DNA of 64,000 nt from Melampsora larici-populina 98AG31 (Eukaryota; Basidiomycota; Pucciniomycetes; Pucciniales; Melampsoraceae), in contig NW_006768849.1 of the NCBI RefSeq assembly GCF_000204055.1, positions 62,001 through 126,000 of the forward strand, written 5' to 3'. Shown piece by piece: positions 22,622 to 35,478 of this stretch. How positions within the stretch are numbered: the first letter of the stretch is position 1; every line of letters begins with the position of its first letter. The translations under genes and the position numbers were made by a program. Under the pieces are notes generated by a model. The model did not search any database. It was not told the DNA's origin and worked only from the letters and a program-made list of their open reading frames with translations.

Positions 22622-24135
22622 TCAACGCGACCAAGAAGGTGCAGAACTATAAGATGTGTAACCATTGGTATGATTCCCATTGGTGGTAGCTGCTGGGGTA
22701 GCGGCTGCTGCTGCTGCCGCTGCCGCTGCTCCAGGTGGAGCCCATTGTGGAGATTGTGGAGAGGTTTGAGGTGAGGTAGGTGAGTACTGTAGATAGAAGA
22801 GTAATGCTGAGTCAGCATAGAGAGAGGATGAGGTGATTGGGAAAAAACGTACTTGAGGGCTTGTAGGGCTGTAAGCCGGTGAGGCAGGCTATAGGAACCA
22901 GAAAGATTTTAAATAACGGTCAATCATACGGCGAGGAAAGACATGCTTACGCTGTACTTAGGGCTTGCAGGACTATAAAGCAACACAGAAACAGAAAGAA
23001 CATGTTAGCGGGCCAAGAATGAAGTATAGTCGCATAGAGAGAGAGGTGGATAGCTTACGAGAATGCAGGCGACTGAGGAGACCACCTCTGAGTGGCCGGA
23101 GAGTATCTATCGATGCGAAAATTGATGTTCATGGTCAGATACATAAAACAAAGTTAGGAGATAAACTAAGATCGAACTCACTTTGGTGATGCCGGTGAGA
23201 ATGCCGGGCTAGCGGGACTGAATCTGAAGAAAAAATAAAGATTGTTATTGATAAAGAACCCCACTTGAGAATGGTTCGAAACTTACTTGGGCGAAGAAGG
23301 TGACATCGCAGGTGATGTAGGTGAATAGCGAGGAGAAGTAGCAAGACCGATACCAGCACTATAGAATCAGGAAACTCAGTCAGTGCGCATGCAATGGGCG
23401 TTACAATGAAGAAAAGACTACTTACGAGTAGTTTGGACTGCTTGGTGAGAACCGCGGGGAGGCGGGCTGCGAAAATGAGGAAGAAATGGTTATAGTTTAG
23501 TGGAACGTATATAGGAACAAGAAAAAAGATGATGTCTAATGAGGGAAACGTACAGAAAATGATGGCGATGTTGGCGACTATCATGAGAGTTCAAGAGAAT
23601 AAGTCAGTCTGAGTTGAAGAGTCATGGACTAAGCCCGACACTTACAAATGCTGGCGAAGCCGGAGACTAAGTGAATCAGACATAAAAGAGGGGTCAGCGG
23701 AAGTGACTTGTGCGTGAACGGGATATGAGAGATTGATCAATACTCACAAAATTGGGCGAAGCCGGTGACTAGAGAAGTCATCGAAGTTGACGTGGTTATC
23801 AGGGGAGATGTAAGCATACACATCCTGGTAGAAAAGAGAAAGAGTGGAAAAGGCTTTGTCGCCCAAACTTACGAAATTAGGGGACGCAGGTCTATTGGGT
23901 GAAATCGGATCCCAGGCAGTGTTCATCAGTCTCTTGAGCGACGAAGAACATGATAAAAAACAAAAGGCAAACTTACGAAAATCGAGGACTGGTGAGACCC
24001 ATCCTTGGACTCGTAGGGCTATAACCTGGTGAAGTCCCACTTGGCATCCACGGCGACGCACCACCCCAAGCTGGACTTGTAGGAGTGTATGCAGGACTAA
24101 CGGCTGGATTGTAAGAAGGACTCGACGGTGAATAA
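22622..24135 (-). other. RPB1: RPB1 CTD encoded by a chain of micro-exons
   Basis: Exons 10-21 encode the CTD. Sizes from exon 11 on are 19, 21, 21, 24, 41, 72, 42, 48, 22, 36 and 165 nt, separated by 62-104 bp introns. Exons 12, 13, 14 and 20 are phase 0-0, and 16, 17 and 18 are phase 2-2, so each could be skipped without a frameshift. Nine heptads begin with Phe (FSPASPN twice, FSPASPA twice, FSPASPK twice, [21 protein letters not shown]); the Tyr-led ones include [28 protein letters not shown] and YSPTSPQ twice. Ser2, Pro3, Ser5 and Pro6 positions are kept; position 4 is often Ala and position 7 is variable. Confidence 0.9.
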
Positions 24136-27100
24136 CTAGATAAGAGAACAAATGTCAGCCGGATATCTAATCGATGGTCCAGATAATGCACTTACCCAGG
24201 AGAAGTGCCACCACCTGCCCCATATGGCGATTGTCCACCATAACCTCCGTAGATATCATTACTTGCTCCGTATCCGTCATCAGCCCCAGCTGTGATGATA
24301 GGTGAGAACATTGCACGTGGGACTGGTGCATCATCGAACCGAGCTGGGGTTCGACCATCACCCAGCTCAGCGTAGGGTGTCATCCCTCCACCAGGCGTCA
24401 TGGCTCCATCAACAAACCTGCCACCCATGATTTCTCCGGCCACTGGTAATCGATGGTCGATGACTACATCCTTCAACATTTCGAGATCCAATGCCACGTC
24501 GAATGCACCAGTACCCATCGGGGCTAGCTGACCTAGCAGTACGTTCTCAGCCACACCGGTACAATGATCCTTCTCTCCCGTCGCAGCTGCGTCCATCAAG
24601 ATCTCCACAGTCTCTTCAAAAGAACATCGCATGAGCGGCCCAGTGTCAGCTCGATTGATACCATGCCGAGTGATGGCCATCAGTGAACCTCGATTTGTCA
24701 TCAGATCACACAAGAGGGCCAAATGTCGATAATTAACATATGATCCATCAAATTCAATGACGTTTCTTAATTCTTTCAGAACTGAAGCTCGAGCGGCTTC
24801 GATACCTAAAACCGTCATGATTTCAACACAATTGTTTGACACCGTCCGCACTGGATCGACTCCATCAACACACAAGACTTTCTTCAAGTTGATGCCATCC
24901 GTCTCCAACACCCATTCGGTCTTTCGGTCAAATTCCCCGTTTTGACAAATGTAATTGCGATTATGTTGAAGCATAAAGACTCGTTGGATACCTTCGACAC
25001 CACGTAGAGAGATACTTCCTAACATCTGTTCAATTTCCCTCAGGAAGACGTCTTCTTCTACTTGATCATCATCTTCATCCTTGTCTTCGCCAGACTGCAT
25101 CGCTCGACAACGGATGATAAGTTTCTCAGCATTATCTTCTGACCAGATGATGAAAAGGTCCGATTTGAAGACTTCTGCAATTCGAGATGCTACAAAACTC
25201 ATCGACAACTTCTTGTCCAACATCTTTGCACGATCGAGCTCGAGGCGGAGTAACCAAGGGGATTGTCGATCGATTTGTGATTCGACTTCATCATCAGGAA
25301 CTGCAAAGAAAGCATCGACGAAATCGACATCTTCTTCAACAACAGTGCTCTTAGGATCTGGATCGTAGATGATTTGGGTCGAAGCCGTGACGGTCTTGAG
25401 ATTGGTATGTGCAAGTTCAGTTTGGATATCTTTTGCAGCTTCAATGTCATTCGAAAGCTCTTCGTTCAGATAGACCGTCAAAGAAGGTGTCTTGATATTG
25501 AGGGCCACATTGATAATCTCCTTGAGTCGAGGCACACCCAATGTAACGTTCTTACTCGATACACCGGCGTAATGGAATGTATTCAGAGTCATCTGAGTTG
25601 CAGGTTCTCCGATGGACTGTGCTGCTAATGTGCCACACATCTCTCCAGGGGCAGCTAGCGATTGATTGAAACGAGCTTCAATTTCACCTAATACCCATAC
25701 GAAAGCCTCCCGATTGAGATGGAATTCTTCTAGCACTCTTCGAGTAGCGAAATTGGACCGGAGCAGAATTCGGAACAGGAGAGTCGCGTTGTCTTGAGCT
25801 GCACGACTAAGTGCGTCATCCCCACGAACAACGATGATCCGTTCGCAAAGATCGTGAACCATCTGGATGATCTCCTGAGGAGGGAGATCACTCGGTTTCC
25901 TGAAATCGATGTGAAAGATTTGCTGAGCGTTTTGAACGATTCGACGGATATTGACCGGTAATGGTTTCCGACCATTACCATCAGTAAAGATAAAATGACG
26001 AAGTGATTGTCGGTCTTCCTTTAACTGCTCCCATTCTCCATCTAAGATCTTCTGAAGTGTAAGTGAACTACTGTCTAGACCAACTTGTAGGACACCCGGT
26101 TTATAAGTCAGACTGGGGTCAGTGACATCAACCCTAAATTTTCTCTCAAACTTTTCATGCGACAACCTTACGCTGTCGAAGTTTTGATACTCTACAGTTC
26201 CTCCATCAACCCCATCTTCACCATAAACGAACTGCACGATATCACCTAATGAGTTTCGTACCGTTCCATCATAAGCCACCATCACATCCTCTAACGCTTT
26301 CACCAATCTTCTTTGGATATAACCTGTCTCTGCTGTTTTTACAGCGGTATCAATCAAACCTTCACGACCAGCCATAGCATGAAAGAAGAACTCCTGTGGT
26401 GTCAATCCACGAAGATAGGAATTCTCAACAAATCCACGAGATTCGGGCGAGTAATCATCCTTGGTGAAATGGGGCAAGGTACGATACTTGAAACCGTAAG
26501 GAATTCGTTTACCCTCAACCGATTGTTGTCCGACACAAGCTGACATTTGAGAGATGTTGATGAATGAACCTTTCGAACCAGCCGTGACCATCTGTTTGAC
26601 GTTATTATCATCCTTCAACGATTGTTCGGCAGATCGACCAGCATTATCACGAGCCATGTTCAAGGCTCGATTCACTTTGGCCTCGAAGGATTCTCGGATG
26701 GTCATACCAGGTTCAGGTTGCAACTTGTCCTCTTGAGCCATCGAGATAACGTTGGCGACTTCGAGTTTAGCCTCGGATATAAATTTGGTGATGGTTTCCA
26801 TCGTCCCTTTGTCAGGGACGGTATCACCGATTCCAATACTGAAGCCATGATGTAGCAACCAGTAGTTTACCACCATTTGAATGCCTGAAAACAGACCCCT
26901 CGTGACCTCTGGTCCTTTCTCTCGGAAGATTACATGAATGATTCCTCCTTGAGAGGCACCGACAGTCTTCTTATCAACCACACCATAGATGATCTCTCCA
27001 TCCTCAATCCACATCCCTTTATCGGCAACAGGAATCGAAGTTTGATTTTCATCGTCTCGGAATAGGTTGATTCCTTTTGGTATACACATTGATAAAATCT

Positions 27101-29583
27101 GTTTTCCTGTCCACAACGGCTTGGGCTTGAGAATAGCCGGAGGCGGAACAACACCGTCCCAACCTGGGACCCACAACAAGATATTCTGAACAAAATCTCG
27201 ATCCATGAAACAATCTCGTAAAGTAAACTTCCGAACCCCACAGAGCGTGTCTTGAACGATACCCATAACTGGTTTATTTGCTTGAGGTGAGACGATATTA
27301 CGAGGGACCCAAGCAATTTGAGCGAGTTCAGCGCGAGTCTCTTCAGACTGTGGAACGTGCAAGTTCATTTCGTCTCCGTCAAAACTAAAAAAGTAGTTTA
27401 GAGAACGAGACAAATGTGTTAGCATCCACCCGATAGCCCCACCCGAGGGTCGGGTACTGCTTACTCTGCGTTATATGGTGGCTAGATAGGGGTTGAATAG
27501 GGAGGTTTATGACAATTCTCATCAGCTTAGATGGCATGGGTATCGAGTTCAGAACCAAACGACTCACAGTGACGGATAAGTTGAGTCGAAATGTAGAATA
27601 AGGCATCAATTTGATACGATGTGACACTGCAAGTGAAAGCGATTGGTCGGCATTAGACGTAACACATCTGAAAAGGAAGAGAGCGCAATTCGACTTACTC
27701 ATACTCATCTTGTGCAGCGATGGTTGTCGGTTGAATAGCACATAATCACCATCCTTTAAATGCCTCTCAACAATCCATCCATATTGTAAAAACGTGTCGG
27801 CTCGTTTGTTGTAACGAAGATCGATCCGATCACCCGTGTCTCGAACCACATATCTTGCACCTGGATACTCAGTCGGCCCATTACGCACAAGTTCTTGTAG
27901 ATAGGTGATATTGTAGGGCGTCACCCGTTCCGGGTAGGTTAAATTCCGAGCGATAGAGTAGGGTACACCGACCTGATCAAGCTGAAGGTTTGGATCTCCA
28001 GTAATTACTGTCCGTGCAGAGAAATCAACACGTTTACCCATCAAGTTACCTCTCAATCGGCCCTCTTTTCCCTTAAGTCGTGATCGTAATGATTTGACAG
28101 GCCGACCCGATTTTTGAAGAGCTTGGGGTTGACCTGGTAGATCGTTATCCATATAGGTTGCAATGTGCCACTATATGGAAGTCGAAGTAAAACCAACGTG
28201 CAACGGTCAGTACGAGTAGACGAGTCAGTGAAGTGAGATGAACTGTCACTGACCTGAAGTAGAGTTTCAAACTCTGTGATTACATGTGCAGGTGCACCCT
28301 CGCTCTCGAATTTTCGGACGGCTTGATTCGCTTTGATGACTTCAGCTAACTTATAAGTCAAATCATCCTCTCCACGACTAGTACCACCGTCCATAGCGAT
28401 ACTTGGACGAACAGGTGGAGGAGGAATAGGTAAGACTGTCAGTACCATCCACTCCGGTCGAGCTTCTTCGGCATGTAAGCCAAGAATCCTGAGGTCTTCA
28501 TCCGAAATCCGCCGTAGGATCGATAACGCGTCAGATGCAGGTAAAGGTCTTCGTTCTGTTCCAGCCAAGCTGTGACCACCCTCGTCATCTTCTTCACCTT
28601 TTCTTCTTGTATATTGTAGAAACATCTTAAGGCCTTCTTTTCGAATCTGAGGCTGAGCATGACCACAACCACCATGCCCTTTAGGTTGTTCGTCTTCTGG
28701 CCGTGGGGGTTCCTCTGGATTTTCCGGTTTTTCGTCGTTTGCGTCAGCTTCGCAAATGTTCTTGCCACGACAGTGCTTGTGGACCATGACAAATCGACGT
28801 TTCGGATCTCGAGCTCGTCTGACCATCTGGGCTAGGACAGGATCTGTGTTCTAGGTAGGGTGATGGAACGAGGTGAATCAACTTGTCGATAGCAGGAAAA
28901 AAGATCTGTATAACCCAACTAAATCGGACTTGAGCTTTCCACACTGCACACAAACACACTCCAGGATTTTCTTGACGCGATTCAGGAACCCTGATGATCG
29001 TACAGACAGGAAACAGGCGAGTCAGTGAGCCAAATGTAACAAGAGTAAGTCAAATTTAAGACGCGATCAAGATATATGCGATGTAAAATGGATAGATATG
29101 AATGATGAAAGTGAAATGTTACAGACCGACGTGATAGACCGGTCGAGCAAGTTCGATATGTGCAAAGTGTCCAGGACACGTAGACATCTGAGAGCAATCC
29201 ACAGTGTTAGCTGGTGCTAGTTGCTGAATTGTAACAAGCTGCACACATCTTCACCACATGTCTGACATTTCATATTCCTGTCAATAGTTCCCATTCGCGG
29301 GTCTGACAGACCACCCTATATAAAAAAACAAAACAGATGTAAGTTTGGAATTTATGGTGATTGGTGAGATTGAATTTGATTGTATACGGTGAGGTTTTTC
29401 TTTATTTTCGTGTATGAGATGACTGACCACTTTAGGATGAACACCACCTTCTTCGTAAGTTTCAGGATGTTCGATTTTGGCAACGCTAAAGCCTTTGATC
29501 TCATCGGGAGACATGATACCGAATTGAATGGTACGAACCCGTCGAGTGGGAGCACTCGAATGGACAAATTGATTAGAATTCAT
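22622..29583 (-). CDS. RPB1: RNA polymerase II largest subunit RPB1 (21 exons)
   Basis: Catalytic subunit that synthesises mRNA. Exons (minus): 29428-29583, 29247-29315, 29127-29187, 28920-28990, 28254-28850, 27699-28170, 27568-27626, 27465-27481, 24196-27384, 23977-24135, 23873-23891, 23748-23768, 23646-23666, 23554-23577, 23426-23466, 23287-23358, 23182-23223, 23059-23106, 22951-22972, 22853-22888, 22622-22786. All are GT-AG and in phase, 1,786 aa. Visible: N-terminal [15 protein letters not shown], clamp zinc site CQTCGED...[10 protein letters not shown], the catalytic NADFDGDEMN loop (split across a 17-nt exon), the bridge-helix region [27 protein letters not shown] (given as [14 protein letters not shown] then AVKTAETGY), and a degenerate C-terminal domain followed by a poly-Ala tract and a Ser/Asn/Tyr tail ending SAPSWSR. 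Confidence 0.97.
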
Positions 29584-30796
29584 GTTGACGAGTGATTATT
29601 TTGATTTTTACGGCTAGGAGGAGTCAGTCGAATAAGCAAGCAGATGTAGAAGGATGGGGAAAGGCGTAGAAGAAACAAAACGAGATTCGAATGTTGATGG
29701 GATGTCGTATCTGGTAGAATGGAAGCAGGTTCGAATTTTGACAGTCGATCGAAGTGTGAGCCTGTTGGAAGGTGAAGAAGATGAAAGTTAGCATCAGATT
29801 TATCAAGGCGATCGATAGATAGAGGATGAATTGAGGATGGATAAATGAACCGAGTTGAGTGAGTAAATCAAATCTTGAGTGGCATGAGAGGCGATTAAGA
29901 TCAGGACGATGAGATTCTTCCTTATTTTTGTTCTTTTTGATCGAACGGGTCTTCTTTCTTGAATTTTATGAGCTCGATTCTTGATACTTGATTGAATGAG
30001 TTTTAATGAGTTGAAGTCAATAGTTTGGTTTCAAAAGATTAGTTTGATTGATTGATTAATTAACTTTCGATCGTTCGATGATTGAAGTTCTACTCTGATA
30101 AAGACTAGTGGTCAACTTGAATGTTGAGTTAGTTCCTTTTTTTAAATTGATTGATGTTGTTGAGGTGTTGATGAAGTGACGAAGTAATGAGACTCGGTGA
30201 CTGCAATTCTAAGTGGGTTGAGTTGAGTGCATGCAGGGTGATGGTTCGAGGGAAAAGAACTCGTTCAAACTTCATCCTCATGGCTTTAGTGCACTACTAG
30301 CCTATGGCTCTTAGGAGGTTCCATCAGTGACGCCATGTTTTTATCATGTCAGATTCTGTTTTAGGCATATGGATTCGCATCTTAAGCCTGTATCTCGTGA
30401 CTTTTGCCCGTTAAGGCTTCTCGACTTTTTTTTAACTCTGTCTGTCGCGCGCTGGCTTGCCTTAAAAAGCCTCTTGAGCTTCACCCGCGCCTGGCCTGTG
30501 CACCTCGTCGCGCTTCACCTGTTCACAATTGACAGCATCACTCTGATCTACAAGACCTGATGTTCAGCTGGATTGCCCATACGAAAACCAAATTTCCAAC
30601 TGATGGGTAATCAAGATTTGTTGATTTTTTCAAGTGTTGCAGCACACTTTGTACCCGACCCATCACAGCCACTTTGTATCAAATTCTATTTGGTGACAAC
30701 ATCACGCATACAAATGAAGATTATGTAATTCAACTTCAAGATCCAAGCTACAATTTGACCTCAGCAAACATATTTTTGAACTTGCCGTAACATTTA
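29584..30796. other. Upstream region of RPB1 and gene-poor spacer
   Basis: The first few hundred bases should hold the RPB1 promoter and leader. Many overlapping TTGATTGATT and gatcg-type words occur around 30,040-30,070. No ORF, RNA gene or transposon is recognisable. Confidence 0.4.
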
Positions 30797-30885
30797 CAGT
30801 CATTTAAGAAAAGCTTGCCCCAAATTGCCCGCAAAACTCAAGCGAATTGGCGGGGAATTTGGGGCAAGCTCTTCTTAAATGACTG
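30797..30885. mobile_element. Very small mariner-type MITE (89 bp)
   Basis: Two arms of about 36 bp (from 30797 and ending 30885) are inverted copies with two mismatches, separated by about 17 bp. The ends read CAGTCATTTAAG...CTTAAATGACTG and are flanked on both sides by TA (30795-30796 and 30886-30887), the target duplication of Tc1/mariner elements. The transcript would fold into one long hairpin. Confidence 0.85.
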
Positions 30886-30887
30886 TA

Positions 30888-31933
30888 TTTACATATTTGT
30901 TAGCTTTCAAAGTTTCAGTTTGTATTCTATTAGATTCTATTCCCAAAAAGTACACTACGGTCCAAACTTTAAGGGCAAATATGTCTTCAAAACACCCTCA
31001 GTATTGACATTCGAGAAACATGGAACTTTACCTACCAGTGACAAATGCGTTATATGATTGTGATGTAGATTTTGTGTTTTTGTAGAAAAAATGTAAATTC
31101 AATGTATTTCTTATTGTGATTTGAAAACATATACGCTTGAGGTATCTCGATACCTCATCAGAACATAAATTAACCACAACATAAACTAAACGTGCCCATT
31201 ACAAACTCAACAGGTACTTCCTATATAGCTTCCATGTTTAAAGTAGACTAGAGTAGACTGCTGTAGATTGTTCAGCTTCTGATACCAAGTCCCCAAGCGA
31301 GGTTTGACTTTTGGAAAACCAAGTCATATGAAGTCGAGTCATTTCCCTTTTGGCAACAAGTCACAGATCTCTTTGCACATCATTCCGCTCTTCCACTCGT
31401 TTTTATATGGTTTCTTCTTTGTTTTTCTTTCTTTTCGCCATCCTGCTAACATATCCATTCTCTCCCATTTTCCTTCTGACTCAGGTTCTCTGAGTCCGCA
31501 AAGGTCCTCAATCCGATAAGGTTAAAAAACATAAGCATCCAATCTGTGATACACCAAGATACGCCAGTCTGCCTTCGTCTGCTTCGTTTTGAATCCTATG
31601 TTGACCAAGTTTTCTTTTTTCTAAATCGTTCCATTCTTTCCACTCAATTCCTTCTTCACAATCTGTACCATTCACACATCTCTCCCACGCAGCTCTCAAA
31701 CCCTTCTCCAGATTAGTGATCCGGCGTATTGAATACTACTGAATAACACCGATCGATCTCGCGTCTCGAATGATCAACGTCGCAATAGAGCCAACTCGCT
31801 CATTCCCGCAGTCAGATAAGCAAGCACCTTCTGTGGTTCTTGCTCGGGAGTGACCATTAGCGACACCTGATAATTGAGACTCTTTGCTAGCTGAATGGCT
31901 TAATCTTCATACTCATCGAGGTATAAAGCCAAG
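30888..31933. other. Gene-poor spacer
   Basis: No supported gene. Contains T-rich stretches with short open frames that lack codon structure or homology. Confidence 0.4.
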
Positions 31934-33962
31934 ACGGTTACTGCAAATGAATTCGAAGATGCTGATTTAATTTGGGATCAATTTAAACATGATATCATCC
32001 AAAGGGTTTTAAGGTATGGTGATGTACTTGTTAAGTAAGTGTTTTATGAAAATGATCCTTTTTGTGGGATGGGTTTGGGCAAGGGATCGGTGATTGATTT
32101 TCTTTGGTTTTTTAGTTTGGTTCGATGATTATGTTGAGGATGGAACATCAAGATTACTAAAATTGAAAAATTTGTTTCATAAGTGAGTAAATTGATTCTA
32201 TTATCCCTTTTTTGAAAAGTTGCTACCCTTTCATCAATACAAACTGATGATTTTGGGGTTTCTCTTCCCTACCAAAATCGATGTGGACGTGGGTCGATGG
32301 TCGCTTACGTTGGATCAAAAAGCTACCACCGCCATCACAAGCCAGGTATGTGGTTAGCAAGTTGACCTACCCATCCGCTGAGCTCTTGCTGATGGAATTT
32401 GTGTTTAGATTCAAAAATCTGGTGATGGAGACCGATCGCAAGGTTTTTGATGGTACTTGCACGTTTGCAGCCATCATGACAACACACAAGGATGATATAA
32501 TTCTTCCTGACAAAAACAAGGGGGAGCAAACATGAACTGAATATTGACTGATTGTGAACCAACTTGTTATCTTATTTTTCTTTTCTTTTACTTTCCTTTA
32601 TTTTAGTTTATTTTCTTTCACTTTCTCTTCTTTTATGGGTTCCTCCAACTACTTCTTTACATTAAAGAACTTTTTGTCGATCGAAGATTGTCGTTCCTCT
32701 TATTTCTGTTGCGCATCTGGAATGTATACAGCCTCTGATGTTACTACATTTGCTGCGTATCAACCCAGTTTGCATGGTATCGTGACCCAAGCGAAACGAA
32801 ATGCAAGCTCCAGTATGGAGCGCGCTCACTGGATTAAAAAACACGGAATCAAAAATATATATACAAAAATAGCGGCTATACAATAAAATCACAATTTGAA
32901 TCGAATCAAACTGAGACCCGATTAAAATCTGGGGTGGATCCATGTTCCAGAAACATACGACTTATGTAAATGAGATGTGCAGAATACATTTCACAGATGT
33001 AGCTAAAAAGATTTTGTCAGCAATATGTTGCAAGTATGTCTGACTTTCATACTTGATACGTTCAGCATTCATGCTGATTACATAACAATTATGTACGACA
33101 AGTGTTGAGCAGAGATAAACAAAACATGTTCGCAACGTAACCACATATGTTTACGTCACGTTTTTACTGGGGGTGTTTTCAAATCATCAGGAAAACATTG
33201 TTGAAACAGATGGTGAAAACATGTAAAAATTACGAATATTTTGATCCGTAGTGTAATACTAAATAGGTGATATATATCAGGTGAAATCTAGTTTTTTGAC
33301 GTGGTAAAGAGCCATTCATTCTGCTGGTGATTTGAGGTAGTTATGAGTTTTACTAGACACACCTTTTTAACTCTTGAACTTGATGTTGTAGCATTACAAC
33401 ATTTGACTTGAACTTTTCCTACGTCTCCATTAATCTTGAAGTTATCATTACAGGCGGCTTTCTGGTCAAAAGAACAGCCATTAAAAGTGAGAATTCCATA
33501 TAATATAAAATGAAATAAGTGCGTTGATTTTCATTTTGAAAAGTGTCAAAAATAACTGTGGAGTGACTAAATACTAGTGAACAGACAAGATAAGTAAAGA
33601 TGAAGACCTCAGTATGACTTTCCCAGTCGACTTCAAATAGATTTTTATACTAACTCCAACATCACTTCCAGGAATTTTACATCCATCTTTTACTAGAAGT
33701 AGGTTCTAATCAAGCATATCCATCTTTCTCAACCTGTCAGGTAGTCCACTCGAGGACTTCGTAATAACTTGAGGTGACAGAATTCCTCGAAGCGCGAGGT
33801 ACATTCCGAGATTGAGGCTTTTTCAATATCCTTTCTGTGAATCCTTTGAATTCATACGGGTCCATTTATTTTCTTTTAACTTTCAGGATTTAACAAAGAT
33901 CTATACCTCGCATATGTAGCTCGACGTGAAGAATTGAAAATATTGGCAGAAGAATTTCTTTG
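31934..33962 (+). pseudogene. Unidentified spliced gene or gene remnant
   Basis: Several plus-strand blocks look like exons. 31,934-32,034 reads TVTANEFEDADLIWDQFKHD and on to RVLRYGDVLV before GTAAGT. 32,116-32,182 after TTTTTTAG reads WFDDYVEDGTSRLLKLKNLF and ends at GTGAGT. 32,220-32,344 reads LLPFHQYKLMILGFLFPTKI then DVDVGRWSLTLDQKATTAIT before GTATGT. 33,893-33,962 after TTTCAG reads FNKDLYLAYVARREELKILA and ends in TGA. The phases of these blocks do not all agree, and about 1.3 kb without exons separates the last two, so it may be a broken gene or one with an insertion in an intron. I do not recognise the protein. Confidence 0.35.
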
Positions 33963-34223
33963 AGAAAGACCATATTTTTATGGGATATGATTATGGGATT
34001 CTATGATTATGTGATTACAGGTGTAACCGATCAAGTGGAAACAGTGCATGTGTATTGGAATTTGGATCGAATGGAAATGACCTTTGATCAGCACAAGAAC
34101 ACTTTCAACATTCAACTTCAAACCACACTCAACACTCAACTCACGAATTGAAAAGGAAAGAAATCAATCCATCAATCCACGTTCAAATACAATATCAACT
34201 CTTAATCAGCCAATCTTAATCAA

Positions 34224-35478
34224 ATGATTCCAGCTTCAGTGAAACCAAACGAACCATTAACAAGTTCATACCTTTATAGCTCATGTTCAAACCAAACCGA
34301 TCCGAACTCGACTCCGAATTCAAAATCCTCAGAATGGATAATGGGAATAGATGAAGCAGGAAGAGGTCCAGTCCTAGGTCAATAATCCCATTCAAACCCA
34401 AACCCATTCAATCCTACAATCACTCATCATCTTTCATTGGTCTTCTCAAAACTAGGTCCAATGGTTTATGCAGCATCATTTTGTCCAGTTGATTTTTCAG
34501 AAGAACTCAAGTCTTTAGGTTTCGCAGATTCCAAAACATTAACTCATCAAAAAAGATGTAATCTATTCGAATCGATCGTCCAAAGTTCTGGAAAAATCCA
34601 ATGGAATGTAAAAGTTATGAGTCCTTCTGATATCAGTATGGGAATGTCACGTAGATCTCCTTATAATCTGTTAAGCCATTCTTCTATTCTTCTTTTTGAG
34701 TTTTGGTTTAACTGATCTTTTTTTTGGTTGGATTGGATTGGTTTAGGAATGCTCAAGCATTTGATGCAACTGTTCAAATCATTCAAGCAGCTCTAGATCA
34801 TCAATACATTCTTCAACATATCTATGTAGATACACTTGGTCCTCCCAAAACCCATCAACTTAACCTACAAAAAGCTTTTCCTAATCTTCATTTCACAGTC
34901 TGTAGTAAAGCAGATTCGATTTATCCGATTGTTAGTGCTGCAAGTATAGTGGCTAAAGTTACAAGAGATGCTATTGTTGAGAATTGGATGTTTGTGGAAT
35001 TATCTATTGGTAAACGTAAAAGACTTGAAGAATCCCAAGATGATGATGATGACTCGATTTGGAATTTACCTACTGGTTCTGGTTACCCAGCTGGTCAGTC
35101 TTTTTTGCATTCCACTCTTTTTACCTTGTTCGCATCATCTTGACTTTTGATTTGTTTGATCTTCTAGATCCAAACACGACCGCATGGCTCAAAAGCCACT
35201 TTGATAAAGTCTTTGGTTATCCTCAACTAGCTCGGTTTAGTTGGGCAACCGTTAAAACCTTGCTAGCTGATCGAGGAGCTCAAGTTACATGGTACATTGC
35301 TTTTACATATCTCTTTCACTCCGGGTTCATTGTATTTATATTTTCGAATTCTTTTTTCAGGAACGATGAACCTGCTAAAATTCAAAAATGGTTCAAAGAA
35401 GGTCAATCTGGTTCAAACTCCAACCCGCCTACACTTATCTCGAAACACTTTGGTCTTCAAACAATCGGTTCGCTTTAA
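34224..35478 (+). CDS. RNH201: Ribonuclease H2 catalytic subunit A (5 exons)
   Basis: Cleaves RNA in RNA-DNA hybrids and at single ribonucleotides in DNA; the catalytic subunit of the trimeric RNase H2 that removes misincorporated ribonucleotides. Exons: 34224-34377, 34456-34669, 34747-35093, 35168-35291, 35361-35478, total 318 aa with clean GT-AG and phase. The catalytic start motif MGIDEAGRGPVLGPMVYA has Asp43 and Glu44. LGFADSKTLTHQKR, IYVDTLGPPKTHQ (third acidic residue), SKADSIYPIVSAASIVAKVTRD and GSGYPADPNTTAWL follow the type 2 RNase HII/H2A order. It converges on the DOCK gene 850 bp downstream. Confidence 0.96.

Noticed and set aside
23844..24032. Plus-strand open frame across RPB1 CTD introns
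   Set aside because: Antisense to the micro-exon region; no independent coding evidence.
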